Shown here piece by piece: positions 9,159 to 20,442 of a stretch of 46,941 nucleotides of DNA. Below the pieces are notes generated by a model. That model ran no database searches. It was given only the letters and a program-made list of their open reading frames with translations, and was not told the origin of the DNA. The DNA lies in NCBI GenBank assembly GCA_008704415.1, contig VXIS01000354.1:1-46941 (forward strand), read 5' to 3'. This DNA is from Sphaerosporella brunnea (Eukaryota > Ascomycota > Pezizomycetes > Pezizales > Pyronemataceae). Position numbers and translations under genes: made by a program. The number at the start of each line of letters is the position of its first letter. Position 1 is the first letter of the stretch.

Positions 9159-11743
9159 CTAATTCTTACGTCTTCTCTTCGTTCCTCTACGTCCTTGCAT
9201 GTTGTCTTCGCAGATTGGACAATACCATTTCAGGTCATCTTTCTCCGCTTCTTCCTTACTGAGATTGACACACCCTATATGGAACCACACTTTTGGGCAC
9301 TGAACACGGTTAGCTGGGCTGATCTGGGGCCACATCCTGAGAGAAACTCACATCCTCATTTTCGCAAGCTACCATGGTACCACGACTAATTTCATCGCAC
9401 AGGCAGTATTTGTTAAGGTCCTCGTCTGCTTCTTCATTGGTATCAACTGTTTCTCCTCCGCCGCCTCCACGCTTTCTTCTCCTTGCCCCAGCGGTGGGAC
9501 GCTTGGAATTCGCAGGCTTCTTCCCAGCGGAGGCTTTGGTGGAGGTAGCACTGCGAGCTGGAGTGACCGATTGAGATCTCTTCCGCGTGGTTACCGCGGT
9601 AGGAGGCGGAGAGGCTGCAGTCGGGGCGTGAGAAATAGCAGCATTACGTTTAGGCCGGGGAGTAGCAGATATGCCACGCGGAGGTCTTGAAGGTGGCCTT
9701 ACCGAGGTCCGTTTACTGGCGCGATTTGGAGGTTTTGATGGCGCCTCGCCGATATTGCTGTTAAGGATGGCCGAGGGCTCTTCGATATCCGGAACATCAG
9801 AAAGCTCGTCGTCGGATTCCGCGGGGTTTGGCTTTGCTGCGGCAGTTGGTTCCGCTTCTGTTATGATTTTGGAGTCTTCGATGGCCGCTTTCTCTTTGGC
9901 AGCTTTTTCTTTAGCTGCCTTCTCCTTGGCGACTTTTTCTCTGCTGGCCTGTTCCTGATGCTCCTGTTCGGCCTTCTCCTTGGCAGCTTCTTTCGCCTCA
10001 GCTTCCGCCTGTGTCTCTGCCCCAGCTCCATCTTCAACTTCCGGTTCCGGTTTTAACTCTGGCTCCAGCTCCGGCTCTGTCTTTGCTTCCGCTTCCACTT
10101 CTACCTCTACTTCTGTTTCAAATTCCTCGTTTCGTACCGCCGTAACCTCTTGTTTGGTTTGATCCAATGCCGCTGCTTCTGCTAAAGTATCCTCACGGTC
10201 TGCTTCCTCTTCTTGAGCGACCCTATCAGCGGCCTCTGTGTCTGCATGCTCCTTGGTCGCTTGAGCAGTTTCTTCTTCTTCCTCCTTCTTCTTCCGGCGC
10301 TTCGCTTGATTCTCTTTGCGCTGGCGCTCTTGTTCCTCCTCCTGGTGCTTCCTCTCATTCTCGACGGGGTCCAAACCTGAGCGCTCAGCCTCCCGTGCGC
10401 GCTCCTTCTTTTCTTCTTCACGCTTGCGTTTCTTAGCCCGGTTGAGACGCATGCCTTTGTTCTCTCGTGCTCCGGCTGAATCGTCAGGAAGAATCTTCTG
10501 CGGATCGCCGATACCGCCTTCCTCGGGACCGATGAAGACCTCTTCTTTCCCTTCCCATTGTTCACGGAAGCGCCCCCTGTTGTTTGGACCTCTACCCAGC
10601 GCTTCGAGCTCGCGAACAATCATGGTTACGGAGGGAGTCCAAGCTGAGTTTTTCTTCATGCGCTTACGCAGCCGCGCGAGTTCCTCGTTGGTAAGTTGAT
10701 TCCAGGGTAGCTTATCGTTTGGTATCAAGGTACCATCTTCATATCGTGCACGCGCTCCTCCCGAGAGCAAAGGATCGGCAGGGGGGTGCTTTGGTCCTCT
10801 TTTAATTGCGAAGCCCTTCTTTTTCTTGAGAGGTTTCATCCCGGCAGTGTCCAGCATGTCTTCCCAACCCCCTTCATCATCGTCGCCTGCTGCCGCCAGG
10901 GCAGAGATGGAAGTCTTTGGTGCTCTCCGAGCAGGTGTGCGACCAACCGTTGGTCGCCCACGACTGCGCGAAAGTGAAGATGGAGGCTGCGGTGAGGCGG
11001 AATCGACGTTACCGAAGCGCAACGTGATGCGGCGAACTGGCTGGTCCTCCAGCTTGGGCTTCGGAGGTCTCGTTTCCTCGGGGGTTGGATCTCGAGAGGG
11101 GATGGTGATGGTGTTGAGCTTTCCCTGGATAGCTACTATGCGAGAGTGATGGCGTTCAACCTGGCGATGTCAGCGCGGAAATAGCTAGTAGTTAAAGAAT
11201 GCCGTGAAACATACATGTTCTTCCAAGCGCTTGGCCTCCACGGCGCTTTCCTTGACGGAGTGGCAGGCGTCATTCAGGCACTGCGATATGAGCAATCGCA
11301 ACTCCATCTCCTTGTCGCTGACCGAGTCCACCACGCTATGCAAGCCATTGGCATCATTATTATTACTACTACTACTGCTACCACTGCTACCCCCATGACT
11401 AGCGCTACGGGTATCGTCGTCGGAAAATGCTGACAGCTTCGCAGAGGCGCGCCTATTTACACCGGCGAAAGATTTCAAGTGATCGCCTAACTGGGCGCGC
11501 GATTCGTCGTGGCGAGTGCGCAGATCTCTCAGGCGCCAGAGGTAGCGGTTGATGTCGCTGGGCAAGTATTCGGTGTCTAAACGCGTGCGGCGCACGGGAG
11601 GTTAGCCCAAGCAGTAACGACGACGCAGGGGCGAAGGGTTGTGGCTGCATACAGTCGATGAACTCCCTAACAGTTGCATCGGCGTCAGGATCGGCGGACG
11701 ACGAAGCGGCGGGCAGCGCGTGGGAAATTTCCATATCCGACAT
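9159..11743 (-). CDS. ING-family PHD-finger protein with long low-complexity middle
   Basis: Chromatin protein of the ING type (subunits of histone acetyltransferase or deacetylase complexes that read histone H3 K4 methylation). Four exons, 11743-11653, 11576-11215, 11160-9352 and 9299-9159, give 800 aa. Splicing 11652-11577 creates the family start DATVREFIDYTEYLPSD; this is the strongest evidence for the call. The last exon completes the PHD finger: KYCLCDE, then ACENEDCPKVWFHIGC, then KWYCPICED, with the Cys4-His-Cys3 ligands in place. Between them lie about 600 residues of charged coiled-coil and low complexity (KEKAAKEKAA, acidic EVEVEVEAEA, basic AKRRKKKEEEEE). Yeast and animal ING proteins are mostly far shorter. 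An earlier in-frame ATG at 11827 is possible; I prefer 11743 (MSDMEI). Adjacent POP5 is on the same strand. Confidence 0.88.
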
Positions 11744-12021
11744 GGCGCGGAGAGGTCGACTGACGAGTGGCGTTGTTTTGTTTTTCGCAAAGCAGAAGGA
11801 ATCAGAGATAGGGATTACGTTGGGCAAGATTCTTTGTCAGCGACAATTCCACCTTCAGGAAAGTTACCCGACCCGGGTGATATAACATGAATCACGAGAA
11901 AGTAGCATGTCTCGACTGGAGGGAGAGCCTGGCGCTGGCGATCATAGAGTAAAAATAGCAAGATTTGGGAGCAAGGTCGGGAGCGGCAGCACGTTCCAGA
12001 GGTAAATATGAGTTGGACCCA
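11744..12021. promoter_or_regulatory. short intergenic region, ING promoter and POP5 3' end
   Basis: About 280 bp separate POP5 (ending at 12022) from the ING gene start. No distinct motif is visible. Confidence 0.4.
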
Positions 12022-12560
12022 TCACTCTTCCATATCATCGTCATCAATGTCCATCAAACCCTCCATCGCGGCCTCCTCCTCCGCCGTCGAGCCCTCCGCC
12101 AAACTGATATCCCTTTTTGCGCGCCTGACTGCCTCCAGCTCTGCCTTCTTGATGGTGCCGCTCACATGTACTACACGCAGCACACACGGCCGGCCCTTTA
12201 TCTCGCGCACATATGTGAGAGCGGCCCAAACGAGGCGATAGTGCTCACGGCCGACGCGTACGATGCCCGTTGAAGTCGCGGGAGAAAAGTATTTAACTAC
12301 ACGCCACCTGATTAGGCCTTCGCGTCTTTTCAGCAGGAGGAGGAGGCGGGAATACCGGAAAGCCCCCCAGCAACGCCAGCGCCCCAATCGCCGAAATTTG
12401 TAGAGAGCGTGTCTCGTATTAGCGTGGCGAGCTCGCTGGGGCTTATGCTCGGATCTGAGGGAGCGTGGAAGTCGAGGCTGCTTGTTGCTGCGGTTATTGA
12501 TGCGGGCGCATGGGGATAGAGGACATTGAAGAGGAGATAGCGGGCTTTGTAGCGGACCAT
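12022..12560 (-). CDS. POP5: RNase P/MRP subunit POP5
   Basis: Protein subunit of ribonuclease P and MRP, acting in tRNA 5' maturation and rRNA processing in the nucleus and nucleolus. Exons 12560-12356 and 12296-12022 give 159 aa. The intron 12355-12297 (59 bp) ends with GTAG and rejoins GGLS to VKYFSPATSTGIVRVGRE, as in the family. Other hallmarks are the N-terminal MVRYKARYLLF, NFGDWGAGVA near residue 55, HYRLVWAALT and RVVHVSGTIKKAELEA. The C-terminus is acidic (MDIDDDDMEE). The gene is divergent from the exonuclease-like gene at 13022, sharing a 460-bp promoter region. Confidence 0.93.
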
Positions 12561-13021
12561 GTTGCTGTTATGTAGAGTGGCGGGGGTTTCGGATGGTGCA
12601 AGGACGAGAATTAAACGAATTAAACGGCTTCAACGGATTGAACGGATTAAACAGCAATTTTTATGTCTCACTTGTTAGAGTATACGTGCGATATCTATCA
12701 CAACCAGGGGAGCAGACACTGACAACAGCGGGAGCGGGAGAGACCACCAACTACAGAGCCCCACTATGCGGGAACAGCCGAGGGAGGCGCGTGCGCAGAA
12801 AAAAACATAAAAAATAGAAAATAGAAAATAGCGCTAGGAAGAACGAACAAAGAGAGGTTGTCTCTGCGTTCGTTATTCCCTTTCCCCTCGACGGTCGAAC
12901 TCTCTGACTGATACACACATCTACCAGATTCTACCTAGGTACTTCTCACTTCCGGCTCTAGACATACTTCTTACCAGCACGGAGTGACTCCTTGTGAAGC
13001 TGATCTGCTTGTGTCCGTGGA
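12561..13021. promoter_or_regulatory. divergent promoter with a 9-bp tandem array
   Basis: The region lies between POP5 (minus) and the exonuclease gene (plus). Five tandem 9-bp units lie at 12610-12654: ATTAAACGA, ATTAAACGG, CTTCAACGG, ATTGAACGG and ATTAAACAG. They start only 50 bp upstream of the POP5 start codon. The remainder is unremarkable. Confidence 0.6.
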
Positions 13022-15016
13022 ATGCACGCAATGCAAGCCTGGGCTTCGTCATACCATATCGCCGCGCGCCCTCATCTTCTCAAAGGAAGACCAGCTGCCC
13101 CCACTGCTGCTGCCGGCTGTCGCGCGCTGCTGGGTGCTGCTGGGTGCCACCCCCCCCCACACTGTGCTAACGCGCAACAACAACAACAACAACAAAGCCT
13201 TCTTCTTCTTTCCGCTCCTTTGGGCGCTGCCACCACCGCTGCAAGGACCGTTCCCGTCCTCCCCCATTCCTTCCGCTGTTTCTCTTCCTCCTCAGCCCTC
13301 CGAGCCTCTGCTTCAACAAAACCGGACCCTCCTCACAGCAAGTCCGAAAAGAGTAGTAAGCGCTACCCCTCGAACTCCAAATCGAACAAGCGCAGTGAAT
13401 TCAGGCCTCGTCAGCGCAAATCCCGCGTGGTGTTCAACACCATGTACGTCAAGGTCGACACCCTCCGCAACTGGGCCAAAAATCAGGACCGCTTCACCAA
13501 AGCTGATGCCTATGTTCTGGGCCCTTACTTCGAGACTGATGCTTTCTTTGAGCGCTCCTGGGACATGTGAGATGCTCCCTCAGCACCCGCAAGGGCATCC
13601 CGTTTCTAGGGGGACACGCGTTGACGGGCAGCTTAGCTACCACTACGAAACCGCAAACAACGATTTCTTCCTGTTCCCCACTGCCCAGGTGCGGAAGTTC
13701 CTGGAATACGTCCACGAATCTACCGACTTTAAGAAGAACATCCTCAATGTGCCCGAAAACCAGCTGACTTTTTGCCTCGATCCTTCTGCCCCCTATCCCG
13801 AGCCGAAGCACTTGGGCTCCATATCTTCGAAAGAAGATTTCGACAGGATAGTGGCCGAATTTGGATGGAATGAAGAGGAACGTGCTGCGATGAAGAAGAG
13901 GGAGAAAGCTAAGAAGGCCAAGAAGAGGAAGGAAAAGCAGCACCTGTCGATGATAGCCTACACTGCGAGCGTTCGCGCGGCTCGGCAGCATCTCGGTTTA
14001 GGGATGAAGGCCTGTCCTTCGCAAGAAGTCGCGGGCGAGGATGTTGCTTTCGACCGCGAGAAGCCGGTTTTGGTCGCCATCGATGTGGAAGCTTGGGAGA
14101 AGGATCAGAATCGGATCACCGAGATTGGAATTGCAATCCTCGACACCGCCAAAATCCCGCCGGCCGCTGCACTTCCAATGCTCTCGATGGCGGACCTGGA
14201 TTTGGACAACCTCGATCCCGCCACTCCACCTCAAACCCGTGCATCTGCGATTTGTGAACTGATTGAAACACGTCACCTTCGCGTTGAGGATAACAAATTT
14301 CTGCGGAACGGACTCTGGGTAGCCGATGCTGCCGATAAGTTCGACTTTGGCGAGTCTGAGTGGGTCAGCCTTGCAGATGTCCCCGAAATCCTTGGTTCGA
14401 CTCTGCGGTTCTACGATTCAGACGGTGCCATCAGGAAGCTCATCATCGTGGGTCACGACGTCAAGCAGGATTTCTCCTATCTCCGCGTGACCGGATACGA
14501 CCTCTGGAACATCAAGGACCTCGAGGTCATCGATACCACGTCGATGCACAAGGCAGTCTACGACGTGCACGAATCCAGGGGGTTGAGCAGGGTACTCAGT
14601 GACATGGGCGTAATCTTCTGGAACCTTCACAATGCTGGTACGTTCCACCGCAGCCGTAACTTCTGCGCCATACTAACACTAAGATCACAGGAAACGATGC
14701 CGCTTACACTCTTCAGGCGTTTGTCCATCTTGCCGATAGAGGGGTGCCGGCACGTTCCAGCTCTATCTCCGCCGATGCTTCCGAGGAGAAAATAAAGGAG
14801 CCACCGATTCCAGTACTCCAGGGGGATCAATACCCGGACTATGAGGACCTTGTGGAGAGCGGGTGCATCACCTACTCAGACCCCGCCCAGAATCAGTTGG
14901 GACCAAGACCCCCGAGCGAAAAGAAGGGCAGAAACAAAAAACACAGAGGTTCCAAGAGCAACCATGTCCCTCCTGAGCCCGTGCAACCAGCACCCGTTGT
15001 AGATGATGGATGGTGA
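13022..15016 (+). CDS. Gfd2/YDR514C/QIP-like DEDDh 3'-5' exonuclease-domain protein
   Basis: Probable RNase-H-fold 3'-5' exonuclease. Exons 13022-13566, 13610-14637 and 14691-15016 give 632 aa; the introns are 43 and 53 bp. The first intron joins SWDM to GTRVDGQLSYHYE. DEDDh motifs: VAIDVEAWE (Asp at about residue 340, Glu at 342), VGHDVKQDFSYLR, and HNAGNDAAYTLQAF, formed by the second intron and giving the His and last Asp. A basic KKREKAKKAKKRKEKQ segment precedes the nuclease domain. The N-terminus has a run of seven Gln from a CAA microsatellite and a stretch RCFSSSSALRASAS that resembles a mitochondrial presequence cleavage region. The start is uncertain because this part is weakly conserved. 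Whether it is the QDE-2-interacting protein of RNA silencing or the separate Gfd2-like paralogue cannot be told by eye. Confidence 0.8.
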
Positions 15017-17609
15017 ATGAATTGCCGCATGCTTTCTTCATAGATATCACTCGGTAGTGTATTTTCTGCATTTTCTTGTTTGATGCTCTTTTTTCCTTGT
15101 CTGGGCCACGAGCAAACTAAAGTTCGATTCGTGTGTTTTTGATTTGGGGCGAGCGAATTACCTGGCACTTTTTACCCAGCTTGCGTATGAGGGTTGTATT
15201 CTACATTACCAAGGAAGCATGGCGATTGTCGTGCGTATTTAACAAGCGGCTATGTCACAATGATACCACAGTAGATAGTATCTATCACACGCTGGCTGTG
15301 GAACAGTTAACTAGGACCATGAAATTCTCCAACCAGAAGTGATGTCGAACAGTCTCAATTGATCCCCTGGTTTTTGGTCTTGGCGGCTTACCCATCCCAC
15401 TATCGCTAGAGCAAGCTGCGGCTATGTGCTGGTATGAACACTCATCATGATTTCGCACTCGCTAAGTGCAACTGTGAGGGATCCAGAATGGAAGATGATT
15501 GGATGACGAATGCTACATAAAACCCCCCAGTGATGCGCGCCAGGCGAGGTGGAGAGTCGCCGAGATCGCTGCGGTTTATCCTCGTCGGGTGGTGCGCTGA
15601 CAACCCGAGTTGTGGGGTTTGGGGGGCACTTCGTTACACGTGCAGCGAGGAACCGGTGAGGTTGCTTGCGGACACCTTGTGAGCTAGACCGGACATTCGA
15701 TTGGCGCGGGGCGCAACAGCACGATGAGAGAAGACGATGGATCTTCTTCCGCTTCTTCTGCTTTCTGCCCTGCGCTGAAGCCTCTGCCTCATTGCGCTAT
15801 CCTTTGATATCATTGGCCAACATAGCCAAATACCACCGCCGGCAATTTTTTTTGTTTTTTTCTGGTGTAGCTAACGATCGGTCCATACCTATCGCGATAG
15901 GAACATCTCGGTACTCTATCTACGGTGATGATGCGTTGATTGCTCTGGCCATCATATGGAAGCTCAGCCAGCATCCCCAAATCGCATATTAACTGGGAAC
16001 TCTACTACAAATTGCTGTGTCGAAGAACCAATGCGGGGACTGCAATTATGCTCCTGAGGTTGAAATTCTTCGATAAGAAACCTGCCCCGCGAGCTCGAGG
16101 CACTGCTTGCGGTTGTTTTCTGAGCCGAGCGCTGCCCGAGCTCTCCCGCTGTGTGCATGCCTCTTAACCTAGGCCTGGCGGGACTCCCTCCCCCTCACCC
16201 GCAGTATCTCCACCCCGATGATCCAGCCTAACTACCCTAAATGTTTCATCCGAGTGACTTCTAACGAACGTGGCCATGGACCATGTTCATGGTCACAGGT
16301 ACGAGTACATACCGAGCGCGCCATAAAGGAAAATGAAAAAGCATTTTAGATTGGCCACGCAAGCTTCGCTTTGGGAATGCCTTGCATCGCGGAGAATGCT
16401 CGGAAATTCCATATCAGATTGTTTGTTTCCCTCTCATGACATGTCCACTTGCAATTGGGGGAAGCCAACGACGGTCAATTTTCCGTGTGGCCGAGTGAGT
16501 TTTTATGACGCGGCCCCTTCATCGACAACGGTCGCTGACTGAGAAGTTTTTCGGTCAGCATGGGGCTGAATTTGATGCATCTGCAGCTTACAGATTTATG
16601 CAAACGTGAACGTTAACCAGCAGTCAGAAACATTCACGCAAAACAGCATCTCTGCTTAGCGCGTAAAATTGCCTTGGTGTTGCCGTGGTGACGGCAACAA
16701 TGGCAGAACTCCCTTTCTCGGCAATCCCACCTTCACCAACCGATATCGAATCTTCTACAATGCTATACCATCTGGTGACGTCCGCACATCTCTGGCGCCA
16801 GTGAACTGCGGAGAGGCAGGCAGGAAGGGATCCCGAGAGGTGGAGGACAGCCCGTGCCCCAAAGCACTCTGTGCTGGTTGGTGGTTACATCTGCGAGCGA
16901 GGACCAACTCCGTCCGTTGCCTGCCTCGATTTCCCGACGACTCGATGCATCGCCCAATAAATCGCCGGTCCCAGCTCAGCCGGGGCCAGCATATGGTTCG
17001 TGTTGTTCCCTCAAGTGGAATCCAAGCCATTTTGGAATTACGACATGGGGGCAGAGCAGCTCTGGGAAAGCTCGACTCCTGACTCTAGCAAGCAAGCAAG
17101 CACGGGAGGACTGTTTGTCTCTCTTCTGTCACTACCCCCACCACCTCCCTTCCTCTTCTCCTTCCTTTCCCCTCTCCCCCCACCTCCAACAGCGATAATA
17201 CCTACCACCGTCTTACAGTTCGTCAGACAGCGAGGACACCGTTCAGAAGAGCTTCGGTCGAGCATATTTTGCTTGCTTTACTACTATCACATCATCAACT
17301 CACGCCGCCCCGTCGCCCCCCGTCGCCCCCCGTCGCCTCCGTCGCCCCCGTCGTTTCTGTTTACCACAGAACCCTTTTGCTGCCTGTCAAGCTCATCATC
17401 CCCGGTCACTAGCTCGATGTGAGTGATATACTTGTTCTCTTTTGAACTTCGAGTCAACGTTTGTCCGTTTTGCGACTGTTCATGTCTATGGATCCATCGC
17501 TATATCTGGGGTGAATTTTTCACGCTTTGTCACGCTGCTGACCGAGGAGAAAGCCACTCTCAGTCAACTCCGTCGCAACGCTCTTAAAAACAACTACAAC
17601 CTCGGAATC
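15017..17609. other. 2.6-kb region without a supported gene; STB3 upstream region
   Basis: Open frames here are short and lack recognisable content. From about 17120 to 17410 the plus strand is strongly pyrimidine-rich, as in many strong fungal promoters. It includes a CCCCGTCGCC-type tandem repeat at 17307-17353. A 16-bp palindrome, GACCATG-TT-CATGGTC, lies at 16279-16294. Confidence 0.5.
17419..17563 (+). other. STB3: possible 5' UTR intron of STB3
   Basis: A strong donor GTGAGT starts at 17419, directly after CGAT. A branch-like GCTGACC lies near 17536, and an acceptor CTCAG ends at 17563, 46 bp before the start codon. Without splicing, ATG-TGA (17417-17422) would be a start-stop upstream ORF. 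Confidence 0.4.
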
Positions 17610-18659
17610 ATGGCTTCTCAACTCACCGCCGCTGTTTTCGAAGCCGCCGCTTTGGCCGTTCAGCGAAAGTCCGAATCCGTTCAAATCCCGAAGGCGCACC
17701 TTCGCGGCAGCGACACCAATGTGTCGCGCCATCACGTCCCAGAGGTCCAGCGTGGCTTCGATAAACATGCAACGCTCCAGGGAACGTCGATCCACGGGTC
17801 GCTCCACGTTGCTCATCAGCCCCGCAAACCCTGCTTTGGAGTCGATCATATTGGCAGAGTCAACGTCGCCACAGCGAAGGCCTCCGACGAGGGCACGATG
17901 CCCATGTTCCACCTGCTGGCTGAAACGTCCAGCGCGATCACTCCTGCTCTTCTTGCCAAGCACCATCTGCCCGGCATTTTGCTTCAGCATGGGCCGTTGG
18001 CGATTCGTCACATCACAGCGTACCTCATAGCTTCTTTGCCAGGATTCAGCTCCATACCACCAGCCAAACAGAGGAGGATGATCGTTGGTGCTCTGGAAGG
18101 AAAGGGTGGGCCCAGCGGCGTTATGGGCGAAGTTGGTGGCGTTGACGGAGATGTGATTTTCGAGAAGATTGGATGGGGTCGGTGGGACGCGAGAAGGAAG
18201 GGCGATTCTCCGTCCTCCCTTGCTGCAGGCCCAGTTTCACTACCCGTACCTGTCGCGAGGACAGAGAATGTGGGTCGTGTCCCATCTGGCTCGCCTCGAG
18301 ATGACATGCTTCACTCGGTCAGCTACACGGAATCGGGGATATTCCATCAATCAGAGGAGGAAGGATCTCATGACGTGGACATGGAAGATGCTATGTTTAT
18401 GGACGAGGATTCAACAGATACATCCGAAGACGACGACATGACTGATGAGGAAGATTGGGCTCAGATGGGGGCGGCGGCTCTCCGACGTCAAGCGGACTCT
18501 CCAATCACATCGGATGGGTGGGCCAACAGCTATGCGAAGTCGCCAGCCTCTGGATTCGTTCAGCATCATAGAGCAATCATAATTGAAAGCCCAGAGCAGA
18601 AGAGGGCACGCGAAGAAAGAGAGGCGGTAGAGGCGTTGGTCAAACTCAGTTCTTTTTGA
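17610..18659 (+). CDS. STB3: STB3, Sin3-binding transcription regulator
   Basis: DNA-binding protein that recognises the ribosomal RNA processing element and recruits Sin3/Rpd3 deacetylase; in yeast it controls ribosome-biogenesis genes. Single exon, 349 aa, started at MASQLTAAVF because the frame upstream is UTR-like. The hallmark domain runs from about residue 120 to 200: KHHLPGILLQHGPLAIRHIT, then FSSIPPAKQRRMIVGALEG, then VIFEKIGWGRWDARRKG. A Ser/Asp/Glu-rich acidic region follows (around residues 245-290, including DTSEDDDMTDEEDW), and the C-terminus is a charged helix rich in Glu and Arg. The sequence between the start and the domain is not recognised. Confidence 0.9.
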   Translation: MASQLTAAVFEAAALAVQRKSESVQIPKAHLRGSDTNVSRHHVPEVQRGFDKHATLQGTSIHGSLHVAHQPRKPCFGVDHIGRVNVATAKASDEGTMPMFHLLAETSSAITPALLAKHHLPGILLQHGPLAIRHITAYLIASLPGFSSIPPAKQRRMIVGALEGKGGPSGVMGEVGGVDGDVIFEKIGWGRWDARRKGDSPSSLAAGPVSLPVPVARTENVGRVPSGSPRDDMLHSVSYTESGIFHQSEEEGSHDVDMEDAMFMDEDSTDTSEDDDMTDEEDWAQMGAAALRRQADSPITSDGWANSYAKSPASGFVQHHRAIIIESPEQKRAREEREAVEALVKLSSF

Positions 18660-20123
18660 AGCACTCATGGCGTTTGGGGTTGGGTTGTTTTCTGTTGCTT
18701 GGTTGCTTTCTGAATTGGGATACCCATTATAAAGTGGCGGGATTTTTTTTGTCATTATCGCATACAGAGGTTGGGCGCGCGGTCTGTTTTCTTTTTGCCT
18801 TTTTTTCATGGTGGGTTTCTTACCCTTTCTATACCCAGATTTAGTACGGCCAGCAACGTTCTCGTTTCCGCCTTGGTTTCTTTTCAACGCTGATATCACT
18901 GGCCTCGCTTTTGATTTCGGCTGTTTCATATTTATTTCTGCTTATTTTTTCTTTTAATATCACCACTCCTCTCACCTGTTAGGCATTTCAGGCCTAGCGC
19001 AACGGAAAGATCTTGCATTGGAAAAAAAAAACAAAAAAACGAAACTAATGTACCTGTGATGCAGGAAAGGGGGATTCCTGGTGGAGTCATTCAGTTGAAC
19101 TTTCTGCCTGGTTTTTTTGGACGTCCTGGGGCGGATGTCTCCTCCTTTTGCGATCATGACATGGTGGTGGTTGGAATCGCGGCCTTCATTGGTGCGAAGA
19201 TTCCTGGTTGTGTTAACCACGTTTATGATTCTGTACTTCTTCACTGAACTTGCAGAAGCGTTATCGTTGGTTGACTTTTTTGGTTAGTGGGGGGGGGGGG
19301 GGATGTGCATGTATGGTAGAGTTGGCAAGGAGCGGGCGGAAGGACGGGAGGTCGATGGTCGGCGGCCTGGCGGTGCATAAGTGTTTTTCTCTTCTCTTGC
19401 TCTGTAAATTGTATCCAAGAGGTGGGGGACGGACGGCGCAGCCCGCCCGCCTACTCTAAGCGGTCAGTGCGTTTGCTCGGGCCGCAGACGTGATGTGGCA
19501 GCGAGAGTCGTCCGCTTGCAGTGGCTAGTGGTAGTGACTTGGTGGTATCTTTATGCACTCTAGAAGGTCCTCGCATGCACTTTACCCAACGCGCGTGGGA
19601 GTGCCCGGGGCGGAAACGCAAGCGCGCTGCTGCCGCACTTTGGCCGCTGGGGCGGATGATGAAGAGGCTTGTCCGCCGCCGCTAACCGCGGCCAAATGAA
19701 CAAACGAAAAAAAGAATGATACATATAATACCTCGTTCACTTTCCCTCCTTCCCGTTCCCCTTCCCCTTCGAATTCGTCCTTCTCCTCACGGGGGAGCGC
19801 AGGCGCCTCTGGTGCGTCAGGCATTGGTCGCGGCGCCGCCGGAATAATGGGGATTCCCGAGTGATGAGCTGTGGGGTGCCCAAACTACTTACTGACTAGA
19901 TAAGAAATCGGGGGGGCCGGGGGGCTAACCACGGCAATTTGCAACTTTTGTACTTGTTTATTGCCAAGGCCCAAGGCATATATATATCAGCGGTAACATC
20001 GCCAGATGCCTCTCAGACGACCATGCTTTCACATCACAATCATAGTTGTATCCGTCCGGATCCACCCGGCTTCAAGTTACGGAGGGATCCCCGATTTGCT
20101 CTGGCGACATACCTTCTAGAGTG

Positions 20124-20161
20124 CAGTTCCAGTCTCTAATATCAGTTCCAGTCTCTAATAT
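20124..20161. repeat. 19-bp perfect tandem duplication
   Basis: CAGTTCCAGTCTCTAATAT occurs twice in direct succession (20124-20142 and 20143-20161). Its origin is unknown. Confidence 0.9.
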
Positions 20162-20340
20162 ATCAAGGCCCAAGGGACGTAACGTCTCGAGACGACACGA
20201 TCATCGAGTGACATCATTGTTTTTGTTTTTGATCAATCCGAATTTGACCTCCCCTCCCCCATCTAACCAACAAACCCACTTGTTAGGTACAAACTACAAT
20301 ACAACTACTGCAACCCCTCAAAAGCTAATAAACAAAAGAG

Positions 20341-20442
20341 AAAAAAAAAAAAAAAAAAAAAAAACCGAAAAAATTGCAAATAGGTATCTCTCGCAGCAGC
20401 AGCAGAAAAGCCCCCTGAACAAAAAAAAAAAAAAAAAAAAAA
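20341..20442. repeat. pair of long poly-A tracts
   Basis: Runs of 24 A (20341-20364) and 22 A (20421-20442) are separated by 56 bp. They sit in the intergenic region 450 bp beyond the membrane-protein stop codon. Confidence 0.9.

Noticed and set aside
19582..19824. Possible small gene MPDAPEAPALPREE on the minus strand
   Set aside because: The acidic start could be an exon, but no splice pair gives further conserved sequence and no homology is recognised.
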